64,000 nucleotides of DNA from Pseudomonas capsici. GTDB taxonomy: Bacteria; Pseudomonadota; Gammaproteobacteria; Pseudomonadales; Pseudomonadaceae. Every line of letters starts with the position of its first letter. Position 1 is the stretch's first letter. A model generated the notes under the pieces. It saw only the letters and a list, made by a program, of their open reading frames with translations. It ran no database searches and was not told the origin of the DNA. Below are positions 1 through 8,166 of this stretch, piece by piece. Made by a program: the position numbers and the translations under genes. The DNA is taken from the NCBI RefSeq assembly GCF_017165765.1, contig NZ_JAFGZD010000005.1:62001-126000 (forward strand). The letters are read 5' to 3'.

Positions 1-133
1 GGCTGCCATCGGCGCGCACCGGTAACTGGCCGGACACCCACAGCAGGCCTTGATGACGCACGGCTTGTGAATAATGCCCGCCCGGTGCGGCGGCGTTCGG
101 GGTATGGATCGGGACAATCGGTTTACCAGCCAT
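1..133 (-). CDS. RidA/YjgF-family enamine/imine deaminase, N-terminal part (runs off window)
   Basis: The first 44 codons of a minus-strand gene are present, beginning ATG-GCT-GGT at 133; the rest lies left of the window. The N-terminus has the spacing of the RidA/UK114 family: a proline-rich start, then GGHYSQAV and LLWVSGQLPV. RidA proteins hydrolyse reactive enamine/imine intermediates released by PLP enzymes. Its start overlaps the end of the PLP-enzyme gene by 11 bp, so the two are translationally coupled. This fits a partner that deals with 2-aminoacrylate or 2-aminocrotonate made upstream; that role is inferred from context. Confidence 0.75.
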   Translation of the reverse strand, partial: MAGKPIVPIHTPNAAAPGGHYSQAVRHQGLLWVSGQLPVRADGS

Positions 134-1256
134 GCAGGCGACTCCAGATTTGCGTTTCGCCATCGGCATCAAGGGCGTGGTAATGGGGAAACTGCGCACC
201 CGTCGCGCAGGCGTGGTTCGGCAGGATGCGCAGGCGGCTGCCAATCGGGAAGAGGGCGGTCAGGTCGCCGCCTGCTGTTTGCAGGGTGACGATGCCGTGT
301 TCCTGATTGGCGCTTTGCAACAGGGCACCGTCGATCCATTGACCGTCTTTCGTACATACCTGGCCATAGGCGAAATCCTGTTGCTGGCGTTGGGTGCCGC
401 GATCGCGGCTCATGGCCATCCAGCCCGAATCGGTAATGATCCAGCCCTTCTCCAGTTGATGGCCAATCACCGTGGTCAGCACGCTCAAGGCCAGCTCATC
501 GGCCTGACACACGCCCACGTTCTGCATCACCAGATCGAAGAACACATACACCCCGGCACGTACTTCGGTGACACCCTGCAGGTCGATAGCTGACAGCGCT
601 GTGGGCGTCGAGCCGATGCTTACTTGCGGACACGGCAGACTCGCCGCCCGAATCCGCTCGGCAGCGGCGACGCATTGGTAACGCTCTTGCTCGGCCAGAC
701 GTTGCAGGGCTTCGGCGGTGTTCAACTCATAGCTGGAGCCTGCGTGGGTCATGACGCCGACGAGCCGCATACCGCCCTCATGCAGCACCTGCGCAACCTC
801 GATCAGCGCATCGTCGTCGTACTGGATTCCCGAGCGATGACCATCACAGTCGACCTCGATCCACACATTCAGCGCTTCACCCTGTTCCTGGCCAAAGGCG
901 ACGATGGCCCGGGCACCGGCGACGCTGTCGGTGATGATGCTCAGCTCGCAGCCCTGACGTTTGAGCGCCAGGGCCTGTGGCAGCTTGCCGGGTGCCATGG
1001 CGACGGCGTAGAGAATGTCGCTGATCCCGGCTGCAAAGCAGTGCTCGGCTTCTTTCAGGGTCGACACCGTGACACCTCGGGCACCCGCCGCGATCTGCGC
1101 CTCGATAACCGGCAGGCATTTGCTGGTTTTGACATGCGGGCGCAGACGAACGCCAAGACCGTCCATGCGTTGCTGCATGCGCTGGATATTGCGCTGCATT
1201 CTGGCCACATCGATGATCGCGGCAGGTGTTTCAAGGCTGGAGAGGAAGTGGGGCAT
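123..1256 (-). CDS. D-threonine aldolase / D-serine dehydratase-like PLP enzyme (DSD1-type, alanine racemase fold)
   Basis: A 377-residue protein of the fold-type III PLP family that includes low-specificity D-threonine aldolase and eukaryotic-type D-serine dehydratase. The PLP lysine is expected at Lys43 in HVKTSK. A C-terminal NHAC motif (His348, Cys350) matches the metal-binding His-x-Cys pair of this family. The length is normal. The family cleaves or dehydrates D-beta-hydroxy amino acids, and which substrate is used here cannot be read from the sequence. It is followed with an 11-bp overlap by a RidA gene, and a LysR gene is divergent 96 bp upstream and is the likely regulator. The start is ATG at 1256. 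Confidence 0.85.
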   Translation of the reverse strand: MPHFLSSLETPAAIIDVARMQRNIQRMQQRMDGLGVRLRPHVKTSKCLPVIEAQIAAGARGVTVSTLKEAEHCFAAGISDILYAVAMAPGKLPQALALKRQGCELSIITDSVAGARAIVAFGQEQGEALNVWIEVDCDGHRSGIQYDDDALIEVAQVLHEGGMRLVGVMTHAGSSYELNTAEALQRLAEQERYQCVAAAERIRAASLPCPQVSIGSTPTALSAIDLQGVTEVRAGVYVFFDLVMQNVGVCQADELALSVLTTVIGHQLEKGWIITDSGWMAMSRDRGTQRQQQDFAYGQVCTKDGQWIDGALLQSANQEHGIVTLQTAGGDLTALFPIGSRLRILPNHACATGAQFPHYHALDADGETQIWSRLHGW

Positions 1257-1352
1257 GTTCGTTTCTCGAATAACGGCTGATGGTCCTCACTCTACTGATC
1301 GATCGTAAATCCATGGTTAAATCGAGTGTCATTTATGATTAAGTAAAATTGA

Positions 1353-2234
1353 ATGATCACCATCGAAGACCTGCGTCTGGCCGTGACCCTGGCGCGCTCC
1401 GAATCCCTGAGCGCAGCCGCCAGAACTCTCAATGTTTCGCCGCCTGCGTTGTCCATGCGCCTGCGCAAGCTGGAGGCCTTGCTGGGTTCCGCCTTGGCCA
1501 GTCGGGATGCCCGACGCCTGAGCCTGACGGCGGAAGGCGAACGTTTTGCCCGGGAAAGTGCGGCCTTGCTGGAGCGTCTGGAAGCACTGCCCGAGTCTTT
1601 CAAACAGCCTGACGATCAACTGACTGGCACCCTGCGACTCGCCGCACCTTTCGGTTACGGCCGCCAACGCATTGCGCCCCTGCTGGCCCGTTTTGCGAAA
1701 CTGCATCCGGGGTTGCGCCTGCACCTGGATCTGCGTGAAACACCTTGGCCGGATCGTCATGACAGCGATGCCGTGATTCACATTGGCAGCATCAGTGACA
1801 GCTCATGGGTGGCCCGCACGCTGGTGCAAAACGAACGTTGGCTGTGTGCCAGCCCGCAGTACCTGAAAACCCATGGCGTGCCTCAGAGCCCTGGCGAACT
1901 GGCGAATCATCGCTGCATCTGTATTCGCGAGAACGAAGAAGACGTCACGCTCTGGCACCTGCGCAAACAGAGCGCCCGGCATACCGTGCGCATCGAGCCC
2001 GTCATGCTCTGCAACGATGGCAGCGTTGCCCGGCGCTGGGCCGAGCAGGATCAAGGGCTGGTCCTGCGATCCGAGTGGGATGTGAGCGACGCCATTCAGA
2101 GCGGTGCCCTGGTCCGGGTCCTGGCAGACTGGTCGTTCGAGAGCGCACCGATTCTGTTGCTGGTGCCGTCACGCAAACATCGCAGTGCGCGGATGCAGGC
2201 GTTGGTGGGATTTCTTGAGGCGTCGTTGAGGTGA
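1353..2234 (+). CDS. LysR-family transcriptional regulator
   Basis: A 293-residue LysR-type regulator. The N-terminal winged helix-turn-helix lies at about residues 3-60 (LRLAVTLARSESLSAAART, then ALSMRLRKLE), and the periplasmic-binding-like effector domain at about 90-290. It is divergent from the D-amino-acid PLP enzyme gene across a 96-bp AT-rich gap, the classical arrangement in which a LysR protein controls its neighbour and itself. The effector is unknown; a D-hydroxy amino acid would be a reasonable guess from context. Confidence 0.9.
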   Translation: MITIEDLRLAVTLARSESLSAAARTLNVSPPALSMRLRKLEALLGSALASRDARRLSLTAEGERFARESAALLERLEALPESFKQPDDQLTGTLRLAAPFGYGRQRIAPLLARFAKLHPGLRLHLDLRETPWPDRHDSDAVIHIGSISDSSWVARTLVQNERWLCASPQYLKTHGVPQSPGELANHRCICIRENEEDVTLWHLRKQSARHTVRIEPVMLCNDGSVARRWAEQDQGLVLRSEWDVSDAIQSGALVRVLADWSFESAPILLLVPSRKHRSARMQALVGFLEASLR

Positions 2235-2239
2235 GGCAT

Positions 2240-2270
2240 CCTGATCGTCAGATGCTTGCTGACGATCAGG
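2240..2270. terminator. Perfect 12-bp hairpin after the LysR gene
   Basis: CCTGATCGTCAG and its exact reverse complement are separated by a 7-nt loop, 5 bp after the LysR stop codon and 20 bp before the end of the convergent small gene. No run of T follows on either strand. It may be a bidirectional transcript end or an mRNA-stabilising stem. Confidence 0.45.
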
Positions 2271-2290
2271 CTATGGATATTCGTGGTGGG

Positions 2291-2554
2291 TTAAAGATCT
2301 TTCTTCACTTCCTTGTCCACATGCTTGTCCGCCTTGTGGCGCTCCTCATCATCGTGCTTGAGGCCCTTATCAACTTCCTTGGCGTCGTGTTTGGCGCCTT
2401 TGTCGACTTCCTTGGCATCATGCTCGACGCCCTTGTCCAGTTCACGATTGTCGTGCCGGACGCCTTTTTCCAGTTCGTTTTCCGCAAGAACCGGGCTTGC
2501 GAAGCTGCCCAACAACAGCGTTGCAGCGAATGTCGCCATCACTAGCTTCTTCAT
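2291..2554 (-). CDS. Small exported protein built of five 11-residue charged repeats
   Basis: About 87 residues from the ATG at 2554, which has GGAG seven bases upstream; an in-frame ATG four codons earlier lacks a good ribosome site. A Sec signal peptide (MKKLVMATFAATLLLGSFASPVLA) is followed by a mature part that is almost entirely five 11-residue units of the form K-G/A-x-x-H-D-x-x-x-x-D (for example KGVEHDAKEVD and KGAKHDAKEVD). The protein is rich in Lys, Asp, Glu and His and has no Cys. Hendecad repeats of this kind form amphipathic helices, as in LEA-type or apolipoprotein-like proteins. A periplasmic location is expected. The function is unknown. Confidence 0.75.
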   Translation of the reverse strand: MKKLVMATFAATLLLGSFASPVLAENELEKGVRHDNRELDKGVEHDAKEVDKGAKHDAKEVDKGLKHDDEERHKADKHVDKEVKKDL

Positions 2555-2651
2555 AGACTTCTCCATTTTCTGAACGGCCGTCCCTTCATGGGGCGATCAG
2601 GTTCAACGATAGACCAGCCAGGAATAACGAGTGGGCGTTTTGTCCGGATGT

Positions 2652-3527
2652 TCAATCATGGATGAAGCCTGCAATCTCCTGTGCCAGTTTCCGCGCATAT
2701 TCCGGGTTATGGCGAAACCAGGCCGAAACAGCATGATCGCATCCGGGCAGTACATGCTTTCTGAAAGCGTGAGGGCGCAGGTTTTTCTCGATAGCCTCGA
2801 TCACTTCATAAGGAATCGGGCTATTGATGATGCGCTCGTGCGGTGTGCCCCGATCTATCGTTACTGTTCCGGCTGATGTTCCCGCCACTTTGCCCACGGC
2901 TGTGGATTCAAGCCCATCGAACTCTCCGATAACCAGCATCAGTTCTCCCTCGAACTTATTCAGGAATTCAAGGGACGACGAATCGAGAAAGTTATACGGA
3001 ACTGAAATGGCGCTTTTGAACGGCTCGCCAAATGGCTGTTGATAAGCGGCATCCGAATACAGGGCCGGACAGAAAAGTATGATCTTTCTGACGCTGGCTT
3101 TATGTGCTTCAGCCACTTTCAGAGCCAGTGCTCCGCCCAGGCTGTGGCCGATCACCGTGTCGAGATGTGTGCCCAGGCAACTGGCAAACCGCAGGGCTTC
3201 TTGCAGGTTATTGCCCAGGGAAGTGTCTGCCAGCGGGATATCGGTTGTCGTGTTATGCCCCGAAAGATTGAAGCTCAGGCTGGCAACGCCCGACGCCTGC
3301 AAAGGATAGAGAATGCCATTCAGTTTGCTGTAGTCCGAGCGGGCACCATGAATGGCCAGCACCTTTGGGAATGCATCTGGCGATGTGGAGTTTTCGAGAA
3401 GTCGGCCTTCAAGTTCATAACCCTCGAAGGCTTGGGAAAAATAGCGGGCAGGACCTGTCGGCGTTTCATCGAACTGCAACCGGGAGCGAACTCGAGAGCT
3501 GTTGGATAACGCCGACAGATTGATCAT
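2652..3527 (-). CDS. Alpha/beta-hydrolase (serine hydrolase)
   Basis: A 291-residue alpha/beta-hydrolase with the nucleophile elbow GHSLGG (Ser129), a probable acid Asp204 (GEFDG) and His265 (GCDHAV), giving a complete triad. There is no signal peptide, so it is cytoplasmic. The start codon overlaps the stop of the upstream TSUP gene (ATGA, 4 bp), so the two are co-translated. It is the last gene of the oxygenase-transporter-hydrolase cassette. Esterase or peptidase activity on the oxygenase product is plausible, but no substrate can be read from the sequence. Confidence 0.8.
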   Translation of the reverse strand: MINLSALSNSSRVRSRLQFDETPTGPARYFSQAFEGYELEGRLLENSTSPDAFPKVLAIHGARSDYSKLNGILYPLQASGVASLSFNLSGHNTTTDIPLADTSLGNNLQEALRFASCLGTHLDTVIGHSLGGALALKVAEAHKASVRKIILFCPALYSDAAYQQPFGEPFKSAISVPYNFLDSSSLEFLNKFEGELMLVIGEFDGLESTAVGKVAGTSAGTVTIDRGTPHERIINSPIPYEVIEAIEKNLRPHAFRKHVLPGCDHAVSAWFRHNPEYARKLAQEIAGFIHD

Positions 3528-4315
3528 AACGAAGCCAGTGTGTGCATGAAGGCAAGTCGCAACGGGTTGGTTTCCACGCTCAACAGTTTAATGGCCAGCG
3601 CGCAGCACACCACCACCAACATGGGTTTGATCAATCGTGGCCCGACCCGCACAGCGGCCCGCGCGCCCAGTTGCGCGCCAGCAAAAGCCGCCAATGCCAT
3701 GGCAATCGCTATCGGCCAGACAATCACGCCTTTGGTGATGAAGACCGACAAGGAACCCAGATTGCAGGACGCATTCGCCAGTTTGGTAAAACTCATGGCT
3801 CGCATCATGCCCAGCCCGCAGAGCAATACGAAACCGACAATAAAGAACGAACCGACCCCGGGGCCAAATATACCGTCGTAAAAACCCAGGGCAGGTGCCA
3901 CGGTAAAAGAGAACAACAGAATGCCGATTCGTTTCCGGCGATCTTCATTGCCGATCTTTGGCGAGAATGCAAAATAAAGCGCAACCAGAATCAGCATCAC
4001 CGGCACGCAGACTTCCAGATAGCGTTTGTCGATAGAACTGACCAGCAATGCACCACTGGCACCGCCGATAAACCCACAGAGCACCAGAAAGCGACTTTCC
4101 CGCCATTCAATCATGCCTTTGCGGGCAAAAGTGATCGTTGCCGAAACGGTGGCCGAGGCGGCCTGAAACTTGTTCGTGGCAATTGCACTGATAGGGTCGA
4201 CGCCCGCGAGAAACAGGGCCGGCAAAGTGATCAGCCCGCCACCTCCGGCAATCGCATCGAAAAAACCGGCGCAAAAAGCCACAAGCGCCAACATGCCAAT
4301 CAAATCCCAGGCCAT
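3524..4315 (-). CDS. TSUP-family (TauE/SafE) membrane transporter
   Basis: A 263-residue, largely hydrophobic protein with the TSUP signature near the start (FFDAIAGGGGLITLPALF) and its second-half counterpart (GFYDGIFGPGVGSFF). About eight membrane segments are expected. The family moves small organic or sulfur anions such as sulfite, sulfoacetate or taurine products across the inner membrane. It sits between a 2-oxoglutarate oxygenase gene (82 bp upstream) and a hydrolase gene (4-bp overlap downstream). A second, unrelated TSUP copy lies at 55862-56629. Confidence 0.85.
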   Translation of the reverse strand: MAWDLIGMLALVAFCAGFFDAIAGGGGLITLPALFLAGVDPISAIATNKFQAASATVSATITFARKGMIEWRESRFLVLCGFIGGASGALLVSSIDKRYLEVCVPVMLILVALYFAFSPKIGNEDRRKRIGILLFSFTVAPALGFYDGIFGPGVGSFFIVGFVLLCGLGMMRAMSFTKLANASCNLGSLSVFITKGVIVWPIAIAMALAAFAGAQLGARAAVRVGPRLIKPMLVVVCCALAIKLLSVETNPLRLAFMHTLASL

Positions 4316-4337
4316 TACATTTCCTCATTACCCATAC

Positions 4338-4363
4338 AGGCCAGCCATCTGCATGGCTGGCCG
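4338..4363. other. Intercistronic hairpin between oxygenase and TSUP genes
   Basis: GGCCAGCCAT / ATGGCTGGCC form a perfect 10-bp stem with a 4-nt loop, in the 82-bp gap between the oxygenase stop and the TSUP start. There is no T-tract. It could lower read-through or protect the 3' end of the oxygenase message. Confidence 0.5.
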
Positions 4364-4397
4364 TTCAAGACACCCGACAAAACCGGGTGCAACGCAA

Positions 4398-5477
4398 TCA
4401 ACCACGCAACAACAGCGGGTCTTCTGAAATAACCAGAGGGGCAGAGAACTTGGACATGCCAAATATCCGCACCAATACTCGTCGGTTGTCCTTGATGACA
4501 TCCCGACAATGCAAGGCCCGAATGTTATTGATGACCATTGCCGATTCCTGAGTCAGTACATACTCATGAGGCGTGGCTTCTTTAATGCCTTCGCACAGTG
4601 CGGAGTAGGCCTTTTTCACGAAGGGCGAAGCGTTTTCATTGACTGAAAAACGATACGAGTTGAAGCGGGCTGCGAAGCCGACTTTATTGTCGAACTCCAG
4701 AATCGACACCCCGCGACCGTCTTCGCCTTTACCACTGACAAAAGAGTCACTGCGGGTGAACTGGAAGCTGCCGGTCGTCAGTGCCAGGCAATTAGTGACG
4801 CCGATCTTGTCCAGTACAGGCGGGAGTGGAATGACGGTAGTCGGCTCCTGGCTCGGGTTCCACAGGGCCGAAAGGATCAGCGAAGACGGCGAGGGCGAAT
4901 GCCCGTCCCGAGCGCTCACGGCACACCAGTAAGGGGCTTCGGTATGAGGCCCGAGCGCCAGACCCGAATGGGAACTCAGTTCCTTGACCTCTGGCTCGGC
5001 TGCGATTCTGGTCAGGCCACCGCCTTTGAAGTTTGCGACCAGACGAACCAGTTTTCCTTCGTTGTCCATGTCATAGGCAAAGGAACTGTTATCCACCAGT
5101 TTCAACAGGATCTGGTTACGGGCGGCCATGCACAGCACGTCGTACCGATCTTCCAGCGCTGCCAGCTCCGGCAGTTCATCGGGAGGGCAATCATTGCTGA
5201 TCTTTTGCAGGCCTTCGAATATCAGCAGCGAGATAAGGCCATCGGAGTAGGCAAGCAGAAGTTCTGATTGCTCTTTCGACATCGAGAACTTCAACTCGGT
5301 GGCCGCGACGGAAGCCTTGGCCCTTGCACCCGCCGCCTGCGGCCCGCCCATGGCCGCCAACTCTTCGCAGAACCCATGCAGCAGTTTTGACTGCTGAGCA
5401 TCAAAGCTGAACGTTCTGACTTCCTGGTGAGCGAGAGAGATAACGGATTCGGTACTTTGTTTTATAGCTGTGGTCAT
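4398..5477 (-). CDS. TauD/clavaminate-synthase-like Fe(II)/2-oxoglutarate oxygenase
   Basis: A 359-residue protein if translation starts at ATG 5477 (AGGG nine bases upstream). In-frame GTG (5504) and ATG (5486) codons upstream are possible alternatives. The iron facial triad is readable as His178-x-Glu180 in GPHTEAPYW and distal His323 in NIRALHCRD, with the 2-oxoglutarate arginine in RRVLVRIFG (about Arg337). The His-x-Glu form and the spacing fit the clavaminate synthase-like branch, which hydroxylates free or carrier-bound amino acids (Asn and Arg beta-hydroxylases). It is the first gene of a three-gene cassette with an exporter and a hydrolase. The substrate is unknown. Confidence 0.75.
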   Translation of the reverse strand: MTTAIKQSTESVISLAHQEVRTFSFDAQQSKLLHGFCEELAAMGGPQAAGARAKASVAATELKFSMSKEQSELLLAYSDGLISLLIFEGLQKISNDCPPDELPELAALEDRYDVLCMAARNQILLKLVDNSSFAYDMDNEGKLVRLVANFKGGGLTRIAAEPEVKELSSHSGLALGPHTEAPYWCAVSARDGHSPSPSSLILSALWNPSQEPTTVIPLPPVLDKIGVTNCLALTTGSFQFTRSDSFVSGKGEDGRGVSILEFDNKVGFAARFNSYRFSVNENASPFVKKAYSALCEGIKEATPHEYVLTQESAMVINNIRALHCRDVIKDNRRVLVRIFGMSKFSAPLVISEDPLLLRG

Positions 5478-5971
5478 GTGTGACATCCCTGTGGTGCTTT
5501 GCACCTTTTTTATTGTTTATAGGCATTGTTTGAACGGCAACGCACAAGGCCTTGCATATCAAACGATGCAGTGCTTCAGGTTGATGCAAATCCATCAAGT
5601 TTTTAAAGGCACAGATATACCGTCGGCACTTTAAAAAGCGAAGTGCCTATCAATGCCTGTGCTACGTGCAATACGTAACTCGCATGGATTTTTTCTAGCC
5701 TAATCGGAATGCTCGGAGGGAACGGCAGAGCAGGAGCGGCAGTGCAGTAGGTTCTTGAGGGCGCATATATGAAAACCTGGCAGATTTTTTTTATTTTGAT
5801 TTTCTGTTGCGAGTCTTTCGAAGTGGATCGGAAATATTGAAATTTCCCGGGGCAGATAATGACCCACTGAAAAACGCGCAGAGATTAACATCAAAATAAT
5901 GGCCAGCAAATTATTTTGATAAGGCTGTACCCTTGGCGCGTGATAGGAGCATGTCATGCAAGGGATATTGG

Positions 5972-6154
5972 GTGCCTGTTGCTTGTAGGCTTTGTACGAA
6001 ATGTATCTGCGCTCGATGATGCTGCGTTAAAAACAGGCTCGGAATGCTCATTTACACCAGTAAAGTCGGGCGCGACTCCGACCGTTCCTCGCCTGTTTTT
6101 GCCTTGCCTCACCTTCGCTCGAAAACATTTCGTACAGAGCCTAGCAACAGGCAC
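5972..6154. mobile_element. MITE-like inverted-repeat element (183 bp, non-coding)
   Basis: The two ends are near-perfect inverted repeats of about 30 bp: from 5972 GTGCCTGTTGCT, three extra bases, then AGGCTTTGTACGAAATGT; from 6154 inward GTGCCTGTTGCT then AGGCTCTGTACGAAATGT. A second pair (AAAAACAGGC / GCCTGTTTTT) is nested inside. There is no open reading frame of its own. It ends 6 bp beyond the stop of the LOV kinase gene. The rest of the 5478-5971 gap holds only an unconvincing 85-codon frame and the upstream region of the oxygenase gene. The size, terminal repeats and lack of coding fit a transposase-mobilised MITE. Confidence 0.6.
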
Positions 6155-6160
6155 TGTCAC

Positions 6161-7762
6161 TCAGGCTATCCCGTTGGGACCGTCGAGCACCTGGCGTACT
6201 TTTCTGGCCAGGTCGTGGGGCATGCAGGGCTTGGACACCACTTCAAACTCGGTGCCGCCCAGGTCGGTGCGCTCGATAGAGCTTTCGGCATAACCCGTGG
6301 TCAGCAGCACTTTGATTTTCGGGTAACGCCGTTTCACTTCCCTGGCCAGCATCACACCGTTCATTCCGCCCGGCATGATCAGGTCGGTGAAGAGCAGGTC
6401 ATAGGTTTCGCCGCTTTCAAAACGCTTCAGCGCTTCGCGGGCATTGAGCACCATGTCGGTGGCGTAGCCGTAATCTTCCAGCACCATCTTTGCCAGTTCC
6501 GCGACATCGGGGCGATCTTCGACGATCAGAATGCGCTCGGTGCCGGATTTGCCGGCTGCCGGTTTGGCGTGGTCATGAGCGCTGATGCTGGCATCATCCA
6601 CCGGGAAGTACAGACGCAAGGTGGTCCCGACATCTTCCTCGGAGTAGATCCGCGCAGCTCCGCCCGACTGCTTGGCAAAGCCATAGACCATCGACAGGCC
6701 CAGCCCGGTGCCCTGGCCTTCTTCCTTGGTCGTGAAGAACGGGTCCATGACGCGTTCGCGAATGCTGGCAGGCATGCCGATGCCATTGTCGGTGATCGCA
6801 ATGCTCACATAACTGCCCGGCAGCAGGCCGTCATAAGAGACGCTGGCCAGATCCTTCACGATGATATTTCGCGTTTCAATGAACACCCGACGGCCTTGCC
6901 TGCCAATCAGTGCATCCCGTGCGTTGATCAGGATGTTCAGCAGCGCCACCTCGGCCTGGCTGGGGTCGAGGCGGCAATTGTAAAGGGCGGGTTCAAGATC
7001 GTATTCAACCGGCACTTCTGCGCCGAAAGTACGCTCGATCAACGCCTCCATGCCAGTGATCACCTGATTGAGGTTCAACACCCGGCCTTGCAGCTTCTGC
7101 TTGCGGGCAAAGGCCAGGAGCTGTTTGGTCAGGGTGCTGGCGCGGTCAACGGCCGACTTGGCGTGCTCGACGCTTCGTTTGATGCGGGGCACATCAATGC
7201 TGGTTTTGTCGGTCGCAGAGTCGATCAGACCGATATAGCCTCCCATGACTTGCAGCAGGTTGTTGAAGTCATGGGCAATCCCGCCGGTCAACTGACCCAG
7301 GGCTTCCATTTTCTGCGCCTGACGCAAGGCATCTTCGGCGTCACGACGGCGGCTGACATCCAGTTGGGAGGCGAAGAAGTAAACGAGATCGCCGTTGTCA
7401 TTGAACACCGGCGACATGAACAGCGCGTTCCAGAACGACGAGCCGTCCTTCTTGTAGTTCAGGATCTCCGTCGCGATGTCTTCCCGGTTCTCGATGGCCT
7501 TGCGCAAGGCGGCGACCACTTCGCGATCCGTATCGGGGCCCTGCAGAAAGCGGCAATTGCGGCCCACAATCTCATGGCTTTCATACCCCGTCATCTCGAG
7601 AAAGGCATGGTTGGCGAAGATGATCGGATTATCTTCACGGTTGGGGTCCGTGAAGATCATCGGCATCCGGGTGGTTTCGACGGCTGCGAAAAAGATGTCT
7701 TTTTGTGGATGAGAGATATCACCCGTTACCAGATTGTCCACCCGGACTTTACTATCGCTCAC
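6161..7762 (-). CDS. Blue-light LOV-domain hybrid histidine kinase (LOV-HK-receiver)
   Basis: A light-sensing hybrid kinase of 533 residues from GTG 7762, which has GAGGA seven bases upstream; an ATG nine codons earlier (7789) has no clear ribosome site. The LOV core contains GRNCRFLQ, whose Cys70 forms the flavin adduct under blue light. Next come the HisKA box GGIAHDFNN (His164), an HATPase domain with GQGTGLGLS, and a C-terminal receiver with phospho-acceptor Asp460 (FTDLIMPGG) and conserved Lys in SKPCMP. The architecture matches the LOV-HK of P. syringae, linked there to light control of motility and virulence. There is no membrane segment, so it is soluble. Confidence 0.9.
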   Translation of the reverse strand: MSDSKVRVDNLVTGDISHPQKDIFFAAVETTRMPMIFTDPNREDNPIIFANHAFLEMTGYESHEIVGRNCRFLQGPDTDREVVAALRKAIENREDIATEILNYKKDGSSFWNALFMSPVFNDNGDLVYFFASQLDVSRRRDAEDALRQAQKMEALGQLTGGIAHDFNNLLQVMGGYIGLIDSATDKTSIDVPRIKRSVEHAKSAVDRASTLTKQLLAFARKQKLQGRVLNLNQVITGMEALIERTFGAEVPVEYDLEPALYNCRLDPSQAEVALLNILINARDALIGRQGRRVFIETRNIIVKDLASVSYDGLLPGSYVSIAITDNGIGMPASIRERVMDPFFTTKEEGQGTGLGLSMVYGFAKQSGGAARIYSEEDVGTTLRLYFPVDDASISAHDHAKPAAGKSGTERILIVEDRPDVAELAKMVLEDYGYATDMVLNAREALKRFESGETYDLLFTDLIMPGGMNGVMLAREVKRRYPKIKVLLTTGYAESSIERTDLGGTEFEVVSKPCMPHDLARKVRQVLDGPNGIA

Positions 7763-7892
7763 GCACACGTCCTCTACGCTCGGCCACATCAGTGAACCAT
7801 ATGAGCGTTATCTTACCTGTTCGGTTCCGGAGGGTTATATAGGGAGGGGGAAAAGAGTGGGGTTGGGAATTTCAGGTTCTCGAGCAATTCGG

Positions 7893-7980
7893 TTTTTGAG
7901 CTGCCTATGCGGCAGTGAAGCCGGACTATCCAGAGCCAGGCCGCGTGCAAGGTTTCTGAGCTGCCTACACGGCAGTGAAG
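7893..7980 (-). CRISPR. Orphan two-repeat, one-spacer type I-F-like CRISPR mini-array
   Basis: Two 28-bp repeats (7893-7920 and 7953-7980) flank a spacer of exactly 32 bp (7921-7952). On the minus strand the second reads CTTCACTGCCGTGTAGGCAG followed by CTCAGAAA. That is within two bases of the classic Pseudomonas type I-F repeat, with the CTGCC/GGCAG stem intact; the first base is C instead of G. The other copy has a few more changes. 32 bp is the normal I-F spacer length. No cas gene lies in the window, and no third repeat occurs at the next expected position on either side. It lies 131 bp upstream of the LOV kinase start. Confidence 0.7.
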
Positions 7981-8116
7981 TAGACACTCTGCCCAATAAC
8001 CCATCGTTTTAAAAGCAAAAACATGGCCAGAGCGCTGTTTTACCCTTTTTTTCGAGACTTTTATAAGTCATTGATTTTAAAAGGGCCTGGAGGGGGCTGA
8101 AAAAAGAGGGTCAGAA

Positions 8117-8147
8117 CCCGGCAGGCCTTTGCCAAAAGCCTGCCGGG
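8117..8147 (-). terminator. Terminator-like hairpin after BRO gene copy A
   Basis: CCCGGCAGGC and GCCTGCCGGG pair around a short A/T-rich loop, 20 bp past the stop codon of the BRO gene. On the minus strand a run of T follows about nine bases after the stem, so termination there is plausible. Confidence 0.5.
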
Positions 8148-8166
8148 CACGAAGGTCAATCGCCTT

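Noticed and set aside
5700..5957. 85-codon minus-strand frame upstream of the MITE-like element
   Set aside because: No ribosome site, no domain, AT-rich low-information sequence with no coding signature; treated as chance.
6044..7795. 583-codon plus-strand frame opposite the LOV kinase
   Set aside because: Antisense shadow; the minus strand has a full set of LOV, kinase and receiver motifs.
7734..8012. Open frames crossing the CRISPR-like repeats on both strands
   Set aside because: They translate the repeats and spacer and overlap the kinase start; no family resemblance.
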